Source: Halomonas sp. CUBES01 (GTDB taxonomy: Bacteria > Pseudomonadota > Gammaproteobacteria > Pseudomonadales > Halomonadaceae). From it: 64,000 nucleotides of DNA. Positions 17,934 to 37,476 of this stretch are shown piece after piece. A program made the position numbers and the translations under genes. The stretch is taken from positions 124,001 to 188,000 of the forward strand of contig NZ_JAJLLW010000004.1 in the NCBI RefSeq assembly GCF_020991005.1, given 5' to 3'. Each line of letters opens with the position of its first letter. Position 1 is the stretch's first letter. Under the pieces are notes generated by a model that saw only the letters and a list, made by a program, of their open reading frames with translations, ran no database searches and was not told where the DNA came from.

Positions 17934-20504
17934 ATGTCACAGGCCAGCCCCGCGCACACGCCAATGATCGCGCAATACCTGAAGATCAAACGCGAGCACC
18001 CCGAGGTACTGCTGTTTTACCGGATGGGGGACTTCTACGAGCTCTTTTTTGACGACGCCAAGCGCGCCGCGGCGCTGCTCGACATCACCCTGACCCAGCG
18101 CGGGCAGTCGGGCGGCAAGCCGATCCCCATGGCGGGCGTCCCCTATCATAGCGCCGAGGGGTATCTGGCCCGCCTGGTGGCCGCCGGTGAATCCGTCGCT
18201 ATCTGCGAACAGATTGGCGACCCGGCCACCAGCAAGGGCCCAGTCGACCGTCAGGTCGTACGTATCGTCACGCCCGGTACGCTGCACGATGAAGCGCTGC
18301 TTGATGCGCGGCGCGATAACGTCCTGGTGGCCCTGGCCCCTGGCAAGGACGGCTTCGGACTGGCCTGGCTGGAACTTTCCAGCGGCCGCTTCAGCCTGCT
18401 GGAGGTGAACAGCGAGGCCGAGATGCTCGCCGAGCTCACGCGGCTTTCCCCGGCGGAGCTGCTGGTGCCCGAGAGCCTCACCCTGCCCGAGGCCTGGTCG
18501 CAGGCACCCGGCCTGCGCCGCCAGGGCGAATGGCTGTTCGACCTGCAGAGCGCGACCCGCAGCCTGTGCGATCAGTTCGAGGTGCAGGATCTGCGGGGCT
18601 TCGGCTGCGCGCACCTGACCACCGCGCTGATCGCCGCCGGGGTGCTGATCGACTATGCGCGCGACACCCAGCGCTCCCGTCTGCCCCACGTCACGGCGAT
18701 CAGCGTCGAGAACCGCGACGATGCCGTGGTCATCGATGCCGCCAGCCGACGCAACCTGGAAATCGACATCAACCTCGGCGGCACCACCGACAACACCCTG
18801 GCCAGCGTGCTGGACACCTGCACCACGGCCATGGGCTCGCGCCTGCTCAAACGCTGGCTGAACCGCCCGCTACGCCAGCGCGAGGTTATCCAGGGGCGCC
18901 AGGCGGGGGTCGCGCTGCTTGGTCTGGACGCGCGCTATCTCGCGATGCGCGACACCCTGAGCGACGTGGGCGACGTCGAGCGGATTCTGGCGCGCGTCGC
19001 GCTGTACAGCGCCCGCCCCCGTGACCTGGCACGCCTGCGCGACGCCCTGATGACGCTGCCCACCCTTGAACAGCAGCTCGGCGAGGTCGAGGACGGCAGC
19101 CTGCTGGATAGCCTCCGCCCGCATATACGGCCCTACCCTGAAATGGCCGATACGCTACAGCGGGCGCTGGTCGCCAACCCGCCGGTGGTGATCCGCGACG
19201 GCGGGGTGATTGCCCCGGGGTACGACGCGGAGCTGGACGAGCATCGCGGCCTGGCGGAAAACGCCGGCGACTACCTGGTGCAGCTTGAAACCCGCGAGCG
19301 CGAACGCACCGGCCTTGCCAACCTCAAGGTCGGCTACAACCGCGTACACGGCTACTTCATCGAGCTGCCCCGGGCCCAGGCCCAGCAGGCCCCGGCCGAC
19401 TATATTCGCCGCCAGACGCTGAAAAATGCCGAGCGGTTTATCATCCCCGAGCTGAAAGAATTCGAGGACAAGGCGCTGTCGGCGAAATCCCGGGCGCTAT
19501 CCCGGGAAAAGTGGCTCTACGACCAGCTGCTCAACGAACTCAACGAATCGCTCAACGCGCTGCAGCGGACATCCCAGGCGCTGGCCGAGCTGGACGTACT
19601 GTGCGCCTTCAGCGAACGCGCCGAGGCGCTTAACTGGGTTCGCCCGACCCTGGGGGCGTCCACGGGTCTGACCATCCACGCCGGTCGCCACCCGGTGGTC
19701 GAGCAGGTCAGCGACCACCCCTTCGTGCCCAACGATGTCACGCTGACGCCCGAGCAGCACATGCTGATCATCACCGGCCCCAACATGGGCGGTAAGTCGA
19801 CCTACATGCGCCAGACCGCGCTGATTGCGCTGCTGGCCCATAGCGGCAGCTTTGTCCCGGCGGATGCCGCCGAGATAGGCCCGGTCGACCGTATCTTCAC
19901 CCGCATCGGCTCGTCGGATGACCTGGCGGGCGGGCGCTCGACGTTCATGGTCGAAATGACCGAAACCGCCAACATCCTGCATAACGCCACCGAGCACAGT
20001 CTGGTACTGATGGATGAAATCGGCCGTGGCACCAGCACCTTCGACGGCCTGTCGCTGGCCTGGGCAAGCGCCGAGCATCTGGCCAATACCCGAGCGCTGA
20101 CGTTGTTTGCTACCCATTACTTCGAGATGACCGGGCTTCCCGATCAGGCCGACGGCGTGGCCAACATCCATCTGACCGCCACCGAGCACGGCGACAGCAT
20201 CGTCTTCATGCACCGCATCGAGGCCGGGCCGGCCAGCCAGAGCTACGGGCTGCAGGTTGCCCAGCTGGCGGGGGTGCCCAACCAGGTGATACAGCGTGCG
20301 CGGGAGAAACTCGTGACCCTTGAGCAGCGCGATGTTGAGGAGCAGCGCCATGCACCGCTGTCGCAACACGCCGCCCCTCAGCAAAACGATCTGTTCGCCA
20401 GCGCCCCGCACCCGGTGATCGAGGCGCTGGAGCAGGCCGATATCGACGACCTGTCACCGCGCGAGGCATTGGCGCTGTTATATCAATGGCGCGAACTGCT
20501 CTAA
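17934..20504 (+). CDS. mutS: DNA mismatch repair protein MutS
   Basis: Mismatch recognition ATPase, 856 aa from the chosen ATG (E. coli 853). The mismatch-reading GDFYELF motif is at residues 32-38 (Phe34, Glu36), and Walker [10 protein letters not shown] at about 615-623. The [12 protein letters not shown]alker B region and the C-terminal helix-turn-helix ([19 protein letters not shown]) are present. An upstream in-frame start at 17820 would add 38 residues of uncharacteristic sequence overlapping pncC and is rejected. It is followed by fdxA, as in Pseudomonas. Confidence 0.98.
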   Translation: MSQASPAHTPMIAQYLKIKREHPEVLLFYRMGDFYELFFDDAKRAAALLDITLTQRGQSGGKPIPMAGVPYHSAEGYLARLVAAGESVAICEQIGDPATSKGPVDRQVVRIVTPGTLHDEALLDARRDNVLVALAPGKDGFGLAWLELSSGRFSLLEVNSEAEMLAELTRLSPAELLVPESLTLPEAWSQAPGLRRQGEWLFDLQSATRSLCDQFEVQDLRGFGCAHLTTALIAAGVLIDYARDTQRSRLPHVTAISVENRDDAVVIDAASRRNLEIDINLGGTTDNTLASVLDTCTTAMGSRLLKRWLNRPLRQREVIQGRQAGVALLGLDARYLAMRDTLSDVGDVERILARVALYSARPRDLARLRDALMTLPTLEQQLGEVEDGSLLDSLRPHIRPYPEMADTLQRALVANPPVVIRDGGVIAPGYDAELDEHRGLAENAGDYLVQLETRERERTGLANLKVGYNRVHGYFIELPRAQAQQAPADYIRRQTLKNAERFIIPELKEFEDKALSAKSRALSREKWLYDQLLNELNESLNALQRTSQALAELDVLCAFSERAEALNWVRPTLGASTGLTIHAGRHPVVEQVSDHPFVPNDVTLTPEQHMLIITGPNMGGKSTYMRQTALIALLAHSGSFVPADAAEIGPVDRIFTRIGSSDDLAGGRSTFMVEMTETANILHNATEHSLVLMDEIGRGTSTFDGLSLAWASAEHLANTRALTLFATHYFEMTGLPDQADGVANIHLTATEHGDSIVFMHRIEAGPASQSYGLQVAQLAGVPNQVIQRAREKLVTLEQRDVEEQRHAPLSQHAAPQQNDLFASAPHPVIEALEQADIDDLSPREALALLYQWRELL

Positions 20505-20589
20505 TCCGGCGCAACAGAACCGCGCTGCGGTGCTTGCCGCCAGGTTAGGGCACCTCTAGAATGTCGCCCATACTTTTTAACTTATAAAA

Positions 20590-20644
20590 AATGGTTGATT
20601 TATAACCATTCACGATTGACCACGACCAAGGGCGCCCCCTTGGT
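20590..20644 (+). promoter_or_regulatory. Two inverted repeats in the fdxA leader
   Basis: AATGGTT/AACCATT (20590-20610, seven-base loop) and ACCAAGGG/CCCTTGGT (20625-20644, four-base loop) lie directly upstream of the fdxA ribosome binding site. The second stem ends 20 bp before the ATG. Either may be an operator or an mRNA structure; the sequence alone does not say which. Confidence 0.5.
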
Positions 20645-20664
20645 CCCGCAAGAGGGATAGCAAG

Positions 20665-20988
20665 ATGACGTTTGTCGTTACCGAGAACTGCATCCAATGC
20701 AAATACACTGACTGTGTCGAGGTCTGCCCAGTCGACTGTTTCTACGAAGGCCCGAACTTTCTGGTGATTCACCCGGACGAGTGTATCGATTGCGCGCTGT
20801 GTGAGCCGGAGTGCCCCGCCGAGGCGATTTTCTCCGAAGATGAACTGCCCGACGGGCAGGAACAGTTTATCGAGATCAACGCCGAGCTTTCCGAGGTGTG
20901 GCCCAACATTGCCGAGAAGAAGGACCCGCTGCCCGATGCCGAGGAATGGGACGGCAAGAGCGGCAAGCTTGAAAAACTCGAACGCTGA
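20665..20988 (+). CDS. fdxA: Seven-iron ferredoxin FdxA
   Basis: Electron carrier, 107 aa, with one [3Fe-4S] and one [4Fe-4S] cluster, the Azotobacter ferredoxin I type. The cluster ligands are in [20 protein letters not shown] and [18 protein letters not shown]; the C-terminal extension ([24 protein letters not shown]) is typical of FdxA. It follows mutS and has its own leader with inverted repeats and a downstream terminator. Confidence 0.97.
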   Translation: MTFVVTENCIQCKYTDCVEVCPVDCFYEGPNFLVIHPDECIDCALCEPECPAEAIFSEDELPDGQEQFIEINAELSEVWPNIAEKKDPLPDAEEWDGKSGKLEKLER

Positions 20989-21038
20989 GCAACGCGCGGC
21001 GCTGTTGAGTCAGGCCGCCCTTGCAGCATGCGATGAGA

Positions 21039-21062
21039 AACCAGCGATAGCGCTGGTTTTTT
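21039..21062 (+). terminator. Rho-independent terminator of fdxA
   Basis: The perfect stem AACCAGCG/CGCTGGTT with loop ATAG (21039-21058) runs straight into a T-run on the plus strand, 50 bp after the fdxA stop. Confidence 0.9.
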
Positions 21063-21098
21063 ATGCGCGAATGGCTGAGCGCTCAGCCACTCGTGCAT
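21063..21098. repeat. 36-bp near-perfect palindrome between two convergent terminators
   Basis: Eighteen bases pair with the next eighteen with no loop: sixteen Watson-Crick pairs, one G-T and one mismatch, centred between 21080 and 21081 with GGCTGAGCGCTCAGCC at the core. It begins exactly where the fdxA T-run ends and stops where the opposing RNA's T-run begins. Confidence 0.8.
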
Positions 21099-21123
21099 AA
21101 AAAAAGGCGGCCCGTAGGCCGCC
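21099..21123 (-). terminator. Terminator of the RsmZ-like RNA
   Basis: A seven-bp perfect stem GGCGGCC/GGCCGCC with a four-base loop is followed on the minus strand by seven T residues. Confidence 0.9.
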
Positions 21124-21375
21124 CGCTCCAAGCACTTCCTCTGACCACTCCCTGTGTCAACTTCCTCTGGTGTCGTCCTTGCCAGGGCTCACATCGCTGT
21201 GTCACCCGGCGCACCACCTGCATCCCGTTGTTGCATCCTGCCTGAGAGCGTCCTTGCCTCCCCTTGTCCTTCGCGAGCATTGTGGCAGAACGCCAAAGCA
21301 TCACAAGGCGGTCTAAAACGACAAGGGGCAGACCCGGCCGGCCCACCCCTTTTAAAAAAGCTTTAATAAACAAAA
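21099..21375 (-). ncRNA. Candidate CsrB/RsmZ-family CsrA-sequestering RNA
   Basis: On the minus strand this stretch contains ten GGA motifs: six AGGA (including AGAGGAAG twice and CAAGGACG twice), three GGGA and one TGGA. Several can sit in hairpin loops, for example CTGG-GGA-CCAG and TGACAC-AGGGA-GTGGTCA. It ends in a terminator: GGCGGCC/GGCCGCC stem at 21106-21123, then seven T (21099-21105). A GacA palindrome lies upstream at 21443-21460. In Pseudomonas the RsmZ gene occupies this same spot beside fdxA. The 5' end is uncertain: -10-like TATATT at 21382-21387 predicts a start near 21375, and a second candidate near 21356. There is no protein-coding gene here. The length of about 275 nt is closer to CsrB than to RsmZ. 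Confidence 0.82.
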
Positions 21376-21440
21376 GCTTAAAATATAGTTAGTGGAAAAT
21401 TTCTGTTTTTCTTACCCGATTCGAGCGAATTTCGACGGCA

Positions 21441-21484
21441 TTTGTAAGAGATCTCTTACAAAATTTTGAGACATCTCTTACAAA
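21441..21484 (-). promoter_or_regulatory. GacA upstream activating sequence (perfect plus degenerate copy)
   Basis: TGTAAGAGATCTCTTACA (21443-21460) is an exact match to the known GacA/UvrY site TGTAAG-N6-CTTACA and is itself a perfect palindrome extended by two bases on each side. A second site at 21465-21482 keeps one perfect half (CTTACA on the plus strand) and a degenerate other half, 22 bp away, two helical turns. It lies between eno (20 bp) and the GGA-rich RNA, about 75 bp upstream of the predicted RNA start. Confidence 0.88.
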
Positions 21485-21503
21485 GCCACTGCCACTTCTA
21501 GCC

Positions 21504-22826
<1,323 letters not shown>

Positions 22827-22852
22827 TTAACGTATCACGTTTAGCGGCGCCA

Positions 22853-25404
<2,552 letters not shown>

Positions 25405-25531
25405 TCAGAAGGCACGGCAGAAAGCCACACCAGGATGGGATGGCAGAATAGCAGAGTACGCCTAAAGGCTCAATTTGAACTGAGCATCCAAAACCTACTC
25501 AATTGAATAACACTTGTGCCAACGCCCCAGC

Positions 25532-25616
25532 GATAGGTCTCCGCGAGGGCGCTGTGAACTCATCCCTGGGCGCTACTTTCGCCATCCCTGGCGAAAGACC
25601 CTCGCTACGACCTATC
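25532..25616. repeat. Nested inverted repeat between gltD and pyrG
   Basis: Three nested arms close on one another: GATAGGTC/GACCTATC (25532-25539 with 25609-25616), GCGAGGG/CCCTCGC (25543-25549 with 25599-25605), and an inner CTTTCGCCA/TGGCGAAAG hairpin (25576-25597). The motif ATCCCTGG also recurs three times in direct orientation. No T-run follows, so it is more like a REP-type intergenic element than a terminator. Confidence 0.7.
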
Positions 25617-25646
25617 CCTGGCGCTGCTCTATGCGTCAGGCGCGCG

Positions 25647-31542
<5,896 letters not shown>

Positions 31543-31941
31543 GGGCGTGCCTCTAGTCAGCGTGTTTTTTTGGTAGCGGGGGTGTGATACAAAGGCGGGT
31601 TATTGATTTTTTGGTGGTGATGGCCTGCCCGCTAAAGGGAGGCGCTTGCCTTCGCTACCGTCTTTAAAATGGCCGATCAGCATAGCGATTTGCAGCCGTC
31701 TTGCGCAATCCTTCCGCGTTCAGCGAACGCTCAAAACCCTTGCCAAATCCTGTAGTTGCACAACCAGTCAACTAAAAAAACGATACCCTTCAACCACTTG
31801 CGAAGCCGAAAAACGCTATTTTAACGAAGCAATTCCGCCACTAGACTTTAGTCTAAAAAGGCGGTTTTTAGCCATGCCGATGCTGCATGAGGCATACGGA
31901 TTAGCTAAAGCAAAACCGCCCCAAGCAGCCATCCAACAAAA
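31543..31941 (-). other. Non-coding gltB upstream region
   Basis: About 400 bp without a convincing gene. It is lower in GC than its surroundings and should hold the gltBD promoter and leader. A terminator-like structure lies at 31835-31869: CCGCC and GGCGG arms around an inner TAGACT/AGTCTA palindrome, followed by TTTTT on the plus strand. A 114-codon open frame on the plus strand runs into the 31942 terminator and is not taken as a gene. Confidence 0.5.
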
Positions 31942-31971
31942 ACACCCCGCTGCCTGGAGCGGGGTGTTTTT
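31937..31971. terminator. Bidirectional terminator after aroB
   Basis: A ten-bp perfect stem ACACCCCGCT/AGCGGGGTGT (31942-31951 with 31958-31967) is flanked by A5 on the left and T5 on the right, so it can act on both strands. It lies 23 bp after the aroB stop and ends the pilMNOPQ-aroKB transcript. Confidence 0.88.
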
Positions 31972-31993
31972 ATTGAATGACCGTCGGTAAAGG

Positions 31994-33100
31994 CTAGCGT
32001 CGTGGGTAGTGGTCGAGCAGGCGCTTCAATTGATCAACAGGTACCGCATCGCTGACGCAGGCGCGGCCCAGTGCTTCCAGCAGCACCAGGCGCAGGCGGG
32101 TGTCGATATTTTTCTTGTCCAGCCGCATACGAGCGAGAAAGTCGTCGCTCGACATGCCCTGGGGGGCGTGGACGGGTAAGTCAGCGCTCTTGATCACCGC
32201 CAGGCTGCGCTCACGCTGCGCCGATGAAATCCAGCCCAGCGCATGGGAAAGCGTCGCGGCCATGGCCATCCCCGCCCCCACGGCTTCGCCGTGCAGCCAG
32301 TTGCCATAGCCCTGGTGCGCCTCGATAGCGTGACCAAAGGTGTGCCCCAGGTTGAGTAGCGCGCGCACGCCCTGCTCGGTCTCGTCCTCGGCCACCACGT
32401 CGGCCTTTATCTGGCAGCTCTGGGCAATCGCCTCGGCGATGACTGCGGGCTCCACGCGGCGCAGCGCCGTCATGTTATTTTCCAGCCAGTCCAGAAAGTC
32501 GGCATCGCGGATCAGGCCGTACTTGATGACTTCCGCCAGGCCTGCGGAGAGTTCCCGCGCGGGCAGCGTGGTGAGCGTATCGATATCCACCAGCACGGCC
32601 TTGGGCTGCCAGAATGCGCCGATCATGTTTTTGCCCAGCGGATGATTGACGCCGGTCTTGCCCCCCACCGAGGAATCCACCTGGGACAGCAACGTGGTCG
32701 GCACCTGGATAAACGCCACGCCGCGCTGATAGGCAGCGGCGGCATAGCCCACCATGTCACCGATTACGCCGCCGCCCAGCGCCACCAGCGTACAGCGGCG
32801 ATTGAACCCGGCTTCCAGCAGCGCATCCCAGATGCGGCCTACCTGCTCCATGGATTTGTACTGCTCGCCATCGGGCAGCACCACCGTACGCACCTCCAAA
32901 TGATCCGGCAGGCTGGCGCAGAGCTTATCAAGGTACAGCGGGGCAATCGCGGTGTTGGTCACCACCATGACCTGCTGCCCCGCCAGATAGGGCGTCAGCA
33001 GTTCGGGCTTGCCTATCAGCCCGGTACCAACATGAATCGGATAGCTGCGCTCGCCGAGCGACACGGTAAGCGTACGCTGTACGCCATCGACTGCGGTCAT
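31994..33100 (-). CDS. aroB: 3-dehydroquinate synthase
   Basis: Second step of the shikimate pathway, making 3-dehydroquinate from DAHP with NAD and a metal ion. The 368-aa protein shows [42 protein letters not shown] and [13 protein letters not shown] with its metal-binding histidines. It overlaps aroK by 4 bp and ends the pil-aro operon. Confidence 0.97.
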   Translation of the reverse strand: MTAVDGVQRTLTVSLGERSYPIHVGTGLIGKPELLTPYLAGQQVMVVTNTAIAPLYLDKLCASLPDHLEVRTVVLPDGEQYKSMEQVGRIWDALLEAGFNRRCTLVALGGGVIGDMVGYAAAAYQRGVAFIQVPTTLLSQVDSSVGGKTGVNHPLGKNMIGAFWQPKAVLVDIDTLTTLPARELSAGLAEVIKYGLIRDADFLDWLENNMTALRRVEPAVIAEAIAQSCQIKADVVAEDETEQGVRALLNLGHTFGHAIEAHQGYGNWLHGEAVGAGMAMAATLSHALGWISSAQRERSLAVIKSADLPVHAPQGMSSDDFLARMRLDKKNIDTRLRLVLLEALGRACVSDAVPVDQLKRLLDHYPRR

Positions 33101-33660
33101 GGGGATACCTTGTTGGACGATTGTGCGGGTTCAAGCGGGTCGACGATGCGCCGCACGCGACGCAAAATCTCGTTGACCACCGCGCGCGGGCTACGCCGGT
33201 CGGTACGCACGGTGATATCGGACGTGGCGCGATACAGCGGGTCGCGCTGGGCGAACATGTCGTTGAGCACCTGTTCGCGATTGTCGCACTGAAGCAAGGG
33301 CCGGTTGCGATCCTTGGCCGTGCGCCTGAGCTGCTGGTCCACCGTGGTCAGCAGGTACACCACCGTGCCGCGCTCGCGCAGCGCTCGGCGATTTTCCTCG
33401 CGCAACACCGCGCCGCCGCCGGTCGCCACCACCACCGATGGACGCTGGGTCAGCTCGTCAATCATGTGGACTTCGCGCTGGCGAAAGCCATGCTCGCCTT
33501 CCACATCAAAGATCCACGGGATATCGGCCCCGCAACGGGCTTGGATGGCGTGGTCGCTATCGAAAAACTCGCGCGACAGTTCGGCGGCCAGCAGCCGACC
33601 AATCGTGCTTTTGCCGGCCCCCATGGGGCCAATCAGAAAAAGGTTGGGTAAATCCTGCAT
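33097..33660 (-). CDS. aroK: Shikimate kinase
   Basis: Phosphorylates shikimate; 187 aa. The P-loop GPMGAGKST is at residues 11-19, and the substrate-binding [21 protein letters not shown] and the RxxxY lid region are seen. The ATG shares one base with the pilQ stop (TGATG), and the 3' end overlaps aroB by 4 bp, so all three are translationally coupled, as in Pseudomonas and E. coli relatives. Confidence 0.96.
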   Translation of the reverse strand: MQDLPNLFLIGPMGAGKSTIGRLLAAELSREFFDSDHAIQARCGADIPWIFDVEGEHGFRQREVHMIDELTQRPSVVVATGGGAVLREENRRALRERGTVVYLLTTVDQQLRRTAKDRNRPLLQCDNREQVLNDMFAQRDPLYRATSDITVRTDRRSPRAVVNEILRRVRRIVDPLEPAQSSNKVSP

Positions 33661-35696
33661 CAGCGAACCGTTAAGCCATCATCAAGAAGTCGGGGTGTAA
33701 TAAAGACTAACAACTCTACCTTTTCATTGCTCTCTTCGGTATAGCGAAACAGTCGACCCAGCAAAGGAATATCGCCAAGCAACGGTGTTTTGGAAACTTG
33801 CCTTAACTCTTCAGTGGTCAAGATTCCCCCCAGCACCACCGTTTGGCCGTTATCCACCAGCACCTGGGTCTCGATCTCGTTGGTATCGATGGGCGGCTCA
33901 CCGCCAAATTCAGACTCACGGAAGCTGTCGTTGCGAATCAGCAGGTCCATGATAATACGGTTGTCCGGGGTAATCTGCGGGGTCACCTCAAGTGATAACA
34001 ACGCCTCCTTAAACTCGGTATCCGGATTATCGTTACCATCGACGCTCTGAAAGGCACGCTCCTCGCCCTGGCTGATGGTGGCGGTGCGCTGGTTGGCGGT
34101 GATGATCTTGGGCTGGGAGATCGTCTGGCTCTTGCCCTCGCTCTCCAGCGCCCGCAGCTCAAGGTCGAGCAACACGTCGCCGGCCAGATAGCCGAAGCTG
34201 AACCCGGTGCCGGCGTCAGAGGTATCGCCCAGGTCGACCGAGAGCCCGCCCCGCGCCCGGTTCAGACCGCCAGGGTTGATATCGCGGCTTTCGAAAGTGC
34301 CGTCACCGCTGTCCTGAAAGCCTCGGGTGCTGGATGCCCCCCAGTTGATCCCCAGCTCACGGGAAGCCGTATCGCGGGCAATCACGATACGCGCCTCGAT
34401 CTGGACCTGGCGCACGGCGACATCCAGACGATCCAGGGTGCGGGTAATATCGCGTACCTGATCGGGCGTATCCTGGATCAGCAGCGTGTTGGTGCGCTGG
34501 TCAACGCTGACCCGACCACGTTCGGTGAGCAGCCCAAAGCCATCGGCACCGCGCAGCAGCTGGGCCAGGTCTTCGGCGCGCGCGTACTTCACTTCGATAA
34601 ACTCGGTAATCAAGGGTGCCAGGGTTTCCTGCTGGTTGCGGGCCTCAAGCTGCTGGCGCTCCATCTCGGCGAGCTCATCCGCCGGGGCCACGACAATGAC
34701 GTTGCCCTTTTCCCGGCTGGCGAGCCCCTGGCTCTGCAGAATCAGATCCAGCGCCTGATCCCAGGGCACGTCATTGAGGTTCAGCGTCACGCGGCCGCTG
34801 ACGCTGTCGCTGGCCACCAGGTTCAGGCCGGTAAAATCGGCAAGCGTGGCCAGTACAGTGCGCACTTCGATATCCTGGAAGTTAAGGCTCAGACGTTCAC
34901 CGGTGTAGTCCTCGCCGCGCTCGGCCCGGGCTTCCTGGGGCGCGTCGCTGACTGGCTGCACCTCCACCGTCAGTTGATCCCCCGACTGCGACGACACCAT
35001 GGCGTAGGGGCCATCGGTGGAAAGCACCAGTTCGCTGCCGCGCTGCCCGCGACGCGGGGTAATGCGGGAAATAGGCGTGGCGAAGTCGGTGACGTCATAG
35101 ACCTGGTTGAGCGCGTCGGGCACGTTGACGTCACCCAGCTCGACGATCACCTTGTCGCTGCCACCTTCGCGCACCCTGGGGCTCACGCTGTCACGGTCGA
35201 AGGTCACCATCAGGCGCCCGGCGCCGTCTTCTCCGCGCCGGAAGTCGATATCCTGCACCTGAGGGCCTTGCGCCGTTTCGAGAGACGACCCTGTCGAGCG
35301 CTGCTCATTGTCGTCAAGCAGTGTCACAGTGAGGCGATCCCCGGACACTGCCGAACGAAAGCGGCGGGGCCCATCCAGGTCGAGCACCAGGCGCGTGCGG
35401 CCGCTGCCCTCCAGCGCCGTGATACCTTGAATGCCGCCTTCGTCGATGCGCATGCGTCGTTCGTCCAGGCCGTTTTCGGTCGCGGACAAGTCCAGCGCCA
35501 GACGCGGCGGGTTCGTTAATGGATAGCCGTTGAGCTCAGGCACCTCACCGCTGAAGCGCAGGTTCAGCGTCACGTCACCGCGAGGGGTCTCGCCCACGTC
35601 CAGAGCGGTGAGTACCGATGCCATCGCCCAGCCGGGGAGCAGCACCAATGCCAACAGCATACCTTGCCGAACATGACGTATCAGAGTGTTTGCCAT
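33660..35696 (-). CDS. pilQ: Type IV pilus secretin PilQ
   Basis: Outer-membrane secretin through which the type IV pilus passes; 678 aa. Domains in order are a signal peptide ([13 protein letters not shown]), two AMIN domains binding peptidoglycan (about 30-230), STN/N0 (about 270-340), secretin N-domain (about 350-420) and the C-terminal secretin pore ([31 protein letters not shown] ending). The ATG at 35696 is preferred to a frame start at 35747, because GGAG lies five bases upstream and the signal peptide then begins correctly. Confidence 0.96.
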   Translation of the reverse strand: MANTLIRHVRQGMLLALVLLPGWAMASVLTALDVGETPRGDVTLNLRFSGEVPELNGYPLTNPPRLALDLSATENGLDERRMRIDEGGIQGITALEGSGRTRLVLDLDGPRRFRSAVSGDRLTVTLLDDNEQRSTGSSLETAQGPQVQDIDFRRGEDGAGRLMVTFDRDSVSPRVREGGSDKVIVELGDVNVPDALNQVYDVTDFATPISRITPRRGQRGSELVLSTDGPYAMVSSQSGDQLTVEVQPVSDAPQEARAERGEDYTGERLSLNFQDIEVRTVLATLADFTGLNLVASDSVSGRVTLNLNDVPWDQALDLILQSQGLASREKGNVIVVAPADELAEMERQQLEARNQQETLAPLITEFIEVKYARAEDLAQLLRGADGFGLLTERGRVSVDQRTNTLLIQDTPDQVRDITRTLDRLDVAVRQVQIEARIVIARDTASRELGINWGASSTRGFQDSGDGTFESRDINPGGLNRARGGLSVDLGDTSDAGTGFSFGYLAGDVLLDLELRALESEGKSQTISQPKIITANQRTATISQGEERAFQSVDGNDNPDTEFKEALLSLEVTPQITPDNRIIMDLLIRNDSFRESEFGGEPPIDTNEIETQVLVDNGQTVVLGGILTTEELRQVSKTPLLGDIPLLGRLFRYTEESNEKVELLVFITPRLLDDGLTVR

Positions 35697-35750
35697 GGGT
35701 CTCCATCCACTTGCCTTGGGTCGCAGCGTAAGCCGCGCGCCCCTCATTGT

Positions 35751-36290
35751 TTAGCGCTCATCGTCAATGGTGAGCGAGGCCGGTCGTGCCTGCCAGCCGC
35801 TTTGCTGGGTGTAGATACGCTCGCGAATATCTACCCGCTGCTCGGAGATAGCGGTGATCCGCCCGTAGTCGCCGCCCACATAATTGCCTTCCCTAACAGT
35901 GACTACCTCGCCCTCTGGCGTGGCGATCATGGCCAGCTGGCGCCCGCCCATGCGCAGCGTGCCGACCAGTTGCAGTTCCTGGAGCGAAAATTGCTCCAGC
36001 GGCTCGGCGGGGCGCTGTTGATCCGGCGCGTTCTCGCTGCCCGCCAGCAGGCCGGACACGCCGCTCTGAACCGATTCAGGCGGGCTGAACGGGCTGCGCG
36101 CCTCGCTATGTCGATAGCGCTGCGTGGGATAAAGCGGCACGTAGGGAACCACTATTCCCGGCTCGTTGCTGGGCATGTGCCGAATCTCGGCGAGGGTGGT
36201 TTCCAGCTGCGAAAGCGACGGGTCGGCGCAGCCCGCTAGCAGGCCAAACGCCACGACCCATCCCAGCCCTCGACACCCTTGCCGCCTCAT
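35751..36290 (-). CDS. pilP: Type IV pilus lipoprotein PilP
   Basis: Inner-membrane lipoprotein, 179 aa, linking the PilMNO platform to the PilQ secretin. The lipobox LLAGC places the lipidated cysteine at Cys21. The C-terminal beta domain has the family features LQELQLVGTLRMGGRQLAMI and VREGNYVGGDYGRITAI. It overlaps pilO by 4 bp and lies 54 bp before pilQ. Confidence 0.95.
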   Translation of the reverse strand: MRRQGCRGLGWVVAFGLLAGCADPSLSQLETTLAEIRHMPSNEPGIVVPYVPLYPTQRYRHSEARSPFSPPESVQSGVSGLLAGSENAPDQQRPAEPLEQFSLQELQLVGTLRMGGRQLAMIATPEGEVVTVREGNYVGGDYGRITAISEQRVDIRERIYTQQSGWQARPASLTIDDER

Positions 36291-36916
36291 GGTGTGTCCT
36301 CCCGTTCGCGGTAGGTACGCGCCAGCAGCGACAGTCGCAGGGTATCGCCGCTGCTGTCCGCCGGGGCCAGGGTAAAGTCGTGCTGCGTCACCAGCCGTGA
36401 CAGCGACGCTATATCGGCGGCAAAGCGGGCAATCTGGTGGAAGTCGCCGCGCACCTGAATGTCCAGCGGCTGTTCCACATAGTGCGTTCGGGAGACCGTG
36501 GGGCGCAAACGCACGGTTTCGATGGTCAGTCGATTATCCACGGCGGCATCGCTGATGCTGTCGAGCAGCGACGGGATTTCCGCATCCGTTGGCAGTATAG
36601 CCCGCAGGCGCGTCATCTGATCCTGAAGCGTCGCGATCTGCTCGCGTATCTTGGGCAGCTGAGCCGCCTCCCCCGCCTGGCGCCGGTAATCGCTGAGCAG
36701 CCGCGATTCCTGCTGCTGGGCGCTGTCCAGCGCCGCGCGTCGCTCGCCGATCACCCACCACTCCATGAGCAGCAGCGCCACCAGCAAGGCCAGCACGCCG
36801 CACAGCCACTTGAGCAGCAGCGGCCAGCCGCCGGCTTCCTTGACGTCCAGATCGCGCAAGTCGACGCTGCGCAGCTGCTGCCATTCGTGTGTCCAGCGCG
36901 CCCGACTCCACATCAT
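36287..36916 (-). CDS. pilO: Type IV pilus assembly protein PilO
   Basis: Inner-membrane partner of PilN in the pilus alignment complex; 209 aa. A short cytoplasmic N-terminus, one membrane helix (about 36-53, WLCGVLALLVALLLMEWWVI), a coiled-coil stretch (about 57-105) and a ferredoxin-like periplasmic domain with LDIQVRGDFHQIARFAADIASL. It overlaps pilN and pilP by 4 bp each. Two ATG codons in a row begin the gene. Confidence 0.95.
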   Translation of the reverse strand: MMWSRARWTHEWQQLRSVDLRDLDVKEAGGWPLLLKWLCGVLALLVALLLMEWWVIGERRAALDSAQQQESRLLSDYRRQAGEAAQLPKIREQIATLQDQMTRLRAILPTDAEIPSLLDSISDAAVDNRLTIETVRLRPTVSRTHYVEQPLDIQVRGDFHQIARFAADIASLSRLVTQHDFTLAPADSSGDTLRLSLLARTYREREDTP

Positions 36917-37476
36917 GGCTGCTCCCCGGCAGAGGTCGCGAGCGACGATTGTTCAACGTCGAAGCGAAAGCGCCGGCCGCTCCCCTCAGCGTCGCTTTCA
37001 ACTTCCGACAGCGACGGTACGCCCAGCGCAGGGCTATCAGCGATCCGGCGTAGCTGATCGGAAACCTGGCGTTCGCTGGCCGCTACGCCTTCGACGCTGA
37101 CCCGAGCACCGCTGCGCGATACCTGCTGATAGACCACGCCGTCGACAACGCTGCCCGCCAGGGCATTGAACAGCGCCACGGTGCTGGCCCGCTGGGTCTG
37201 CAGCGTCTGAAACAGCACCAGCTGTTCGCCCAGCCGCAGGGCATCGGCTTGGTAGCGCTCCAAGTCGCCGATATCCTGACTCAATTCGCGAGCCTGCTCC
37301 TCGATAAACGCATTGCGCTGCTGCTGGGCCGTCACCTGGGCCGCGTAGAATTCGGCAATGCCCCACCCCAGCGCGGCCCCCAGCAGCAGCATCGCCGCCA
37401 CCGCGTAATAAAAACGCCGCGTGCGGCGCTCGCGCTGCTCCTCCCGCCATGGCAGCAGATTGATGGTGATGCTCAT
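36913..37476 (-). CDS. pilN: Type IV pilus assembly protein PilN
   Basis: Bitopic inner-membrane protein, 187 aa. The N-terminal INLLPWREEQRERR is the conserved segment that docks on PilM; then follow one membrane helix (about 22-42), a coiled coil and a small periplasmic domain. It overlaps both neighbours by 4 bp, so pilMNOP translation is tightly coupled. Confidence 0.95.
   Translation of the reverse strand: MSITINLLPWREEQRERRTRRFYYAVAAMLLLGAALGWGIAEFYAAQVTAQQQRNAFIEEQARELSQDIGDLERYQADALRLGEQLVLFQTLQTQRASTVALFNALAGSVVDGVVYQQVSRSGARVSVEGVAASERQVSDQLRRIADSPALGVPSLSEVESDAEGSGRRFRFDVEQSSLATSAGEQP

Noticed and set aside
20590..20610. Possible FNR/ANR box before fdxA
   Set aside because: TTGAT is present but the other half (expected ATCAA four bases later) is not; the inverted repeat there is a different sequence.
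31646..31990. 114-codon frame upstream of gltB
   Set aside because: No ribosome binding site or recognisable domain; it runs through two hairpins including the strong bidirectional terminator at 31942-31967.
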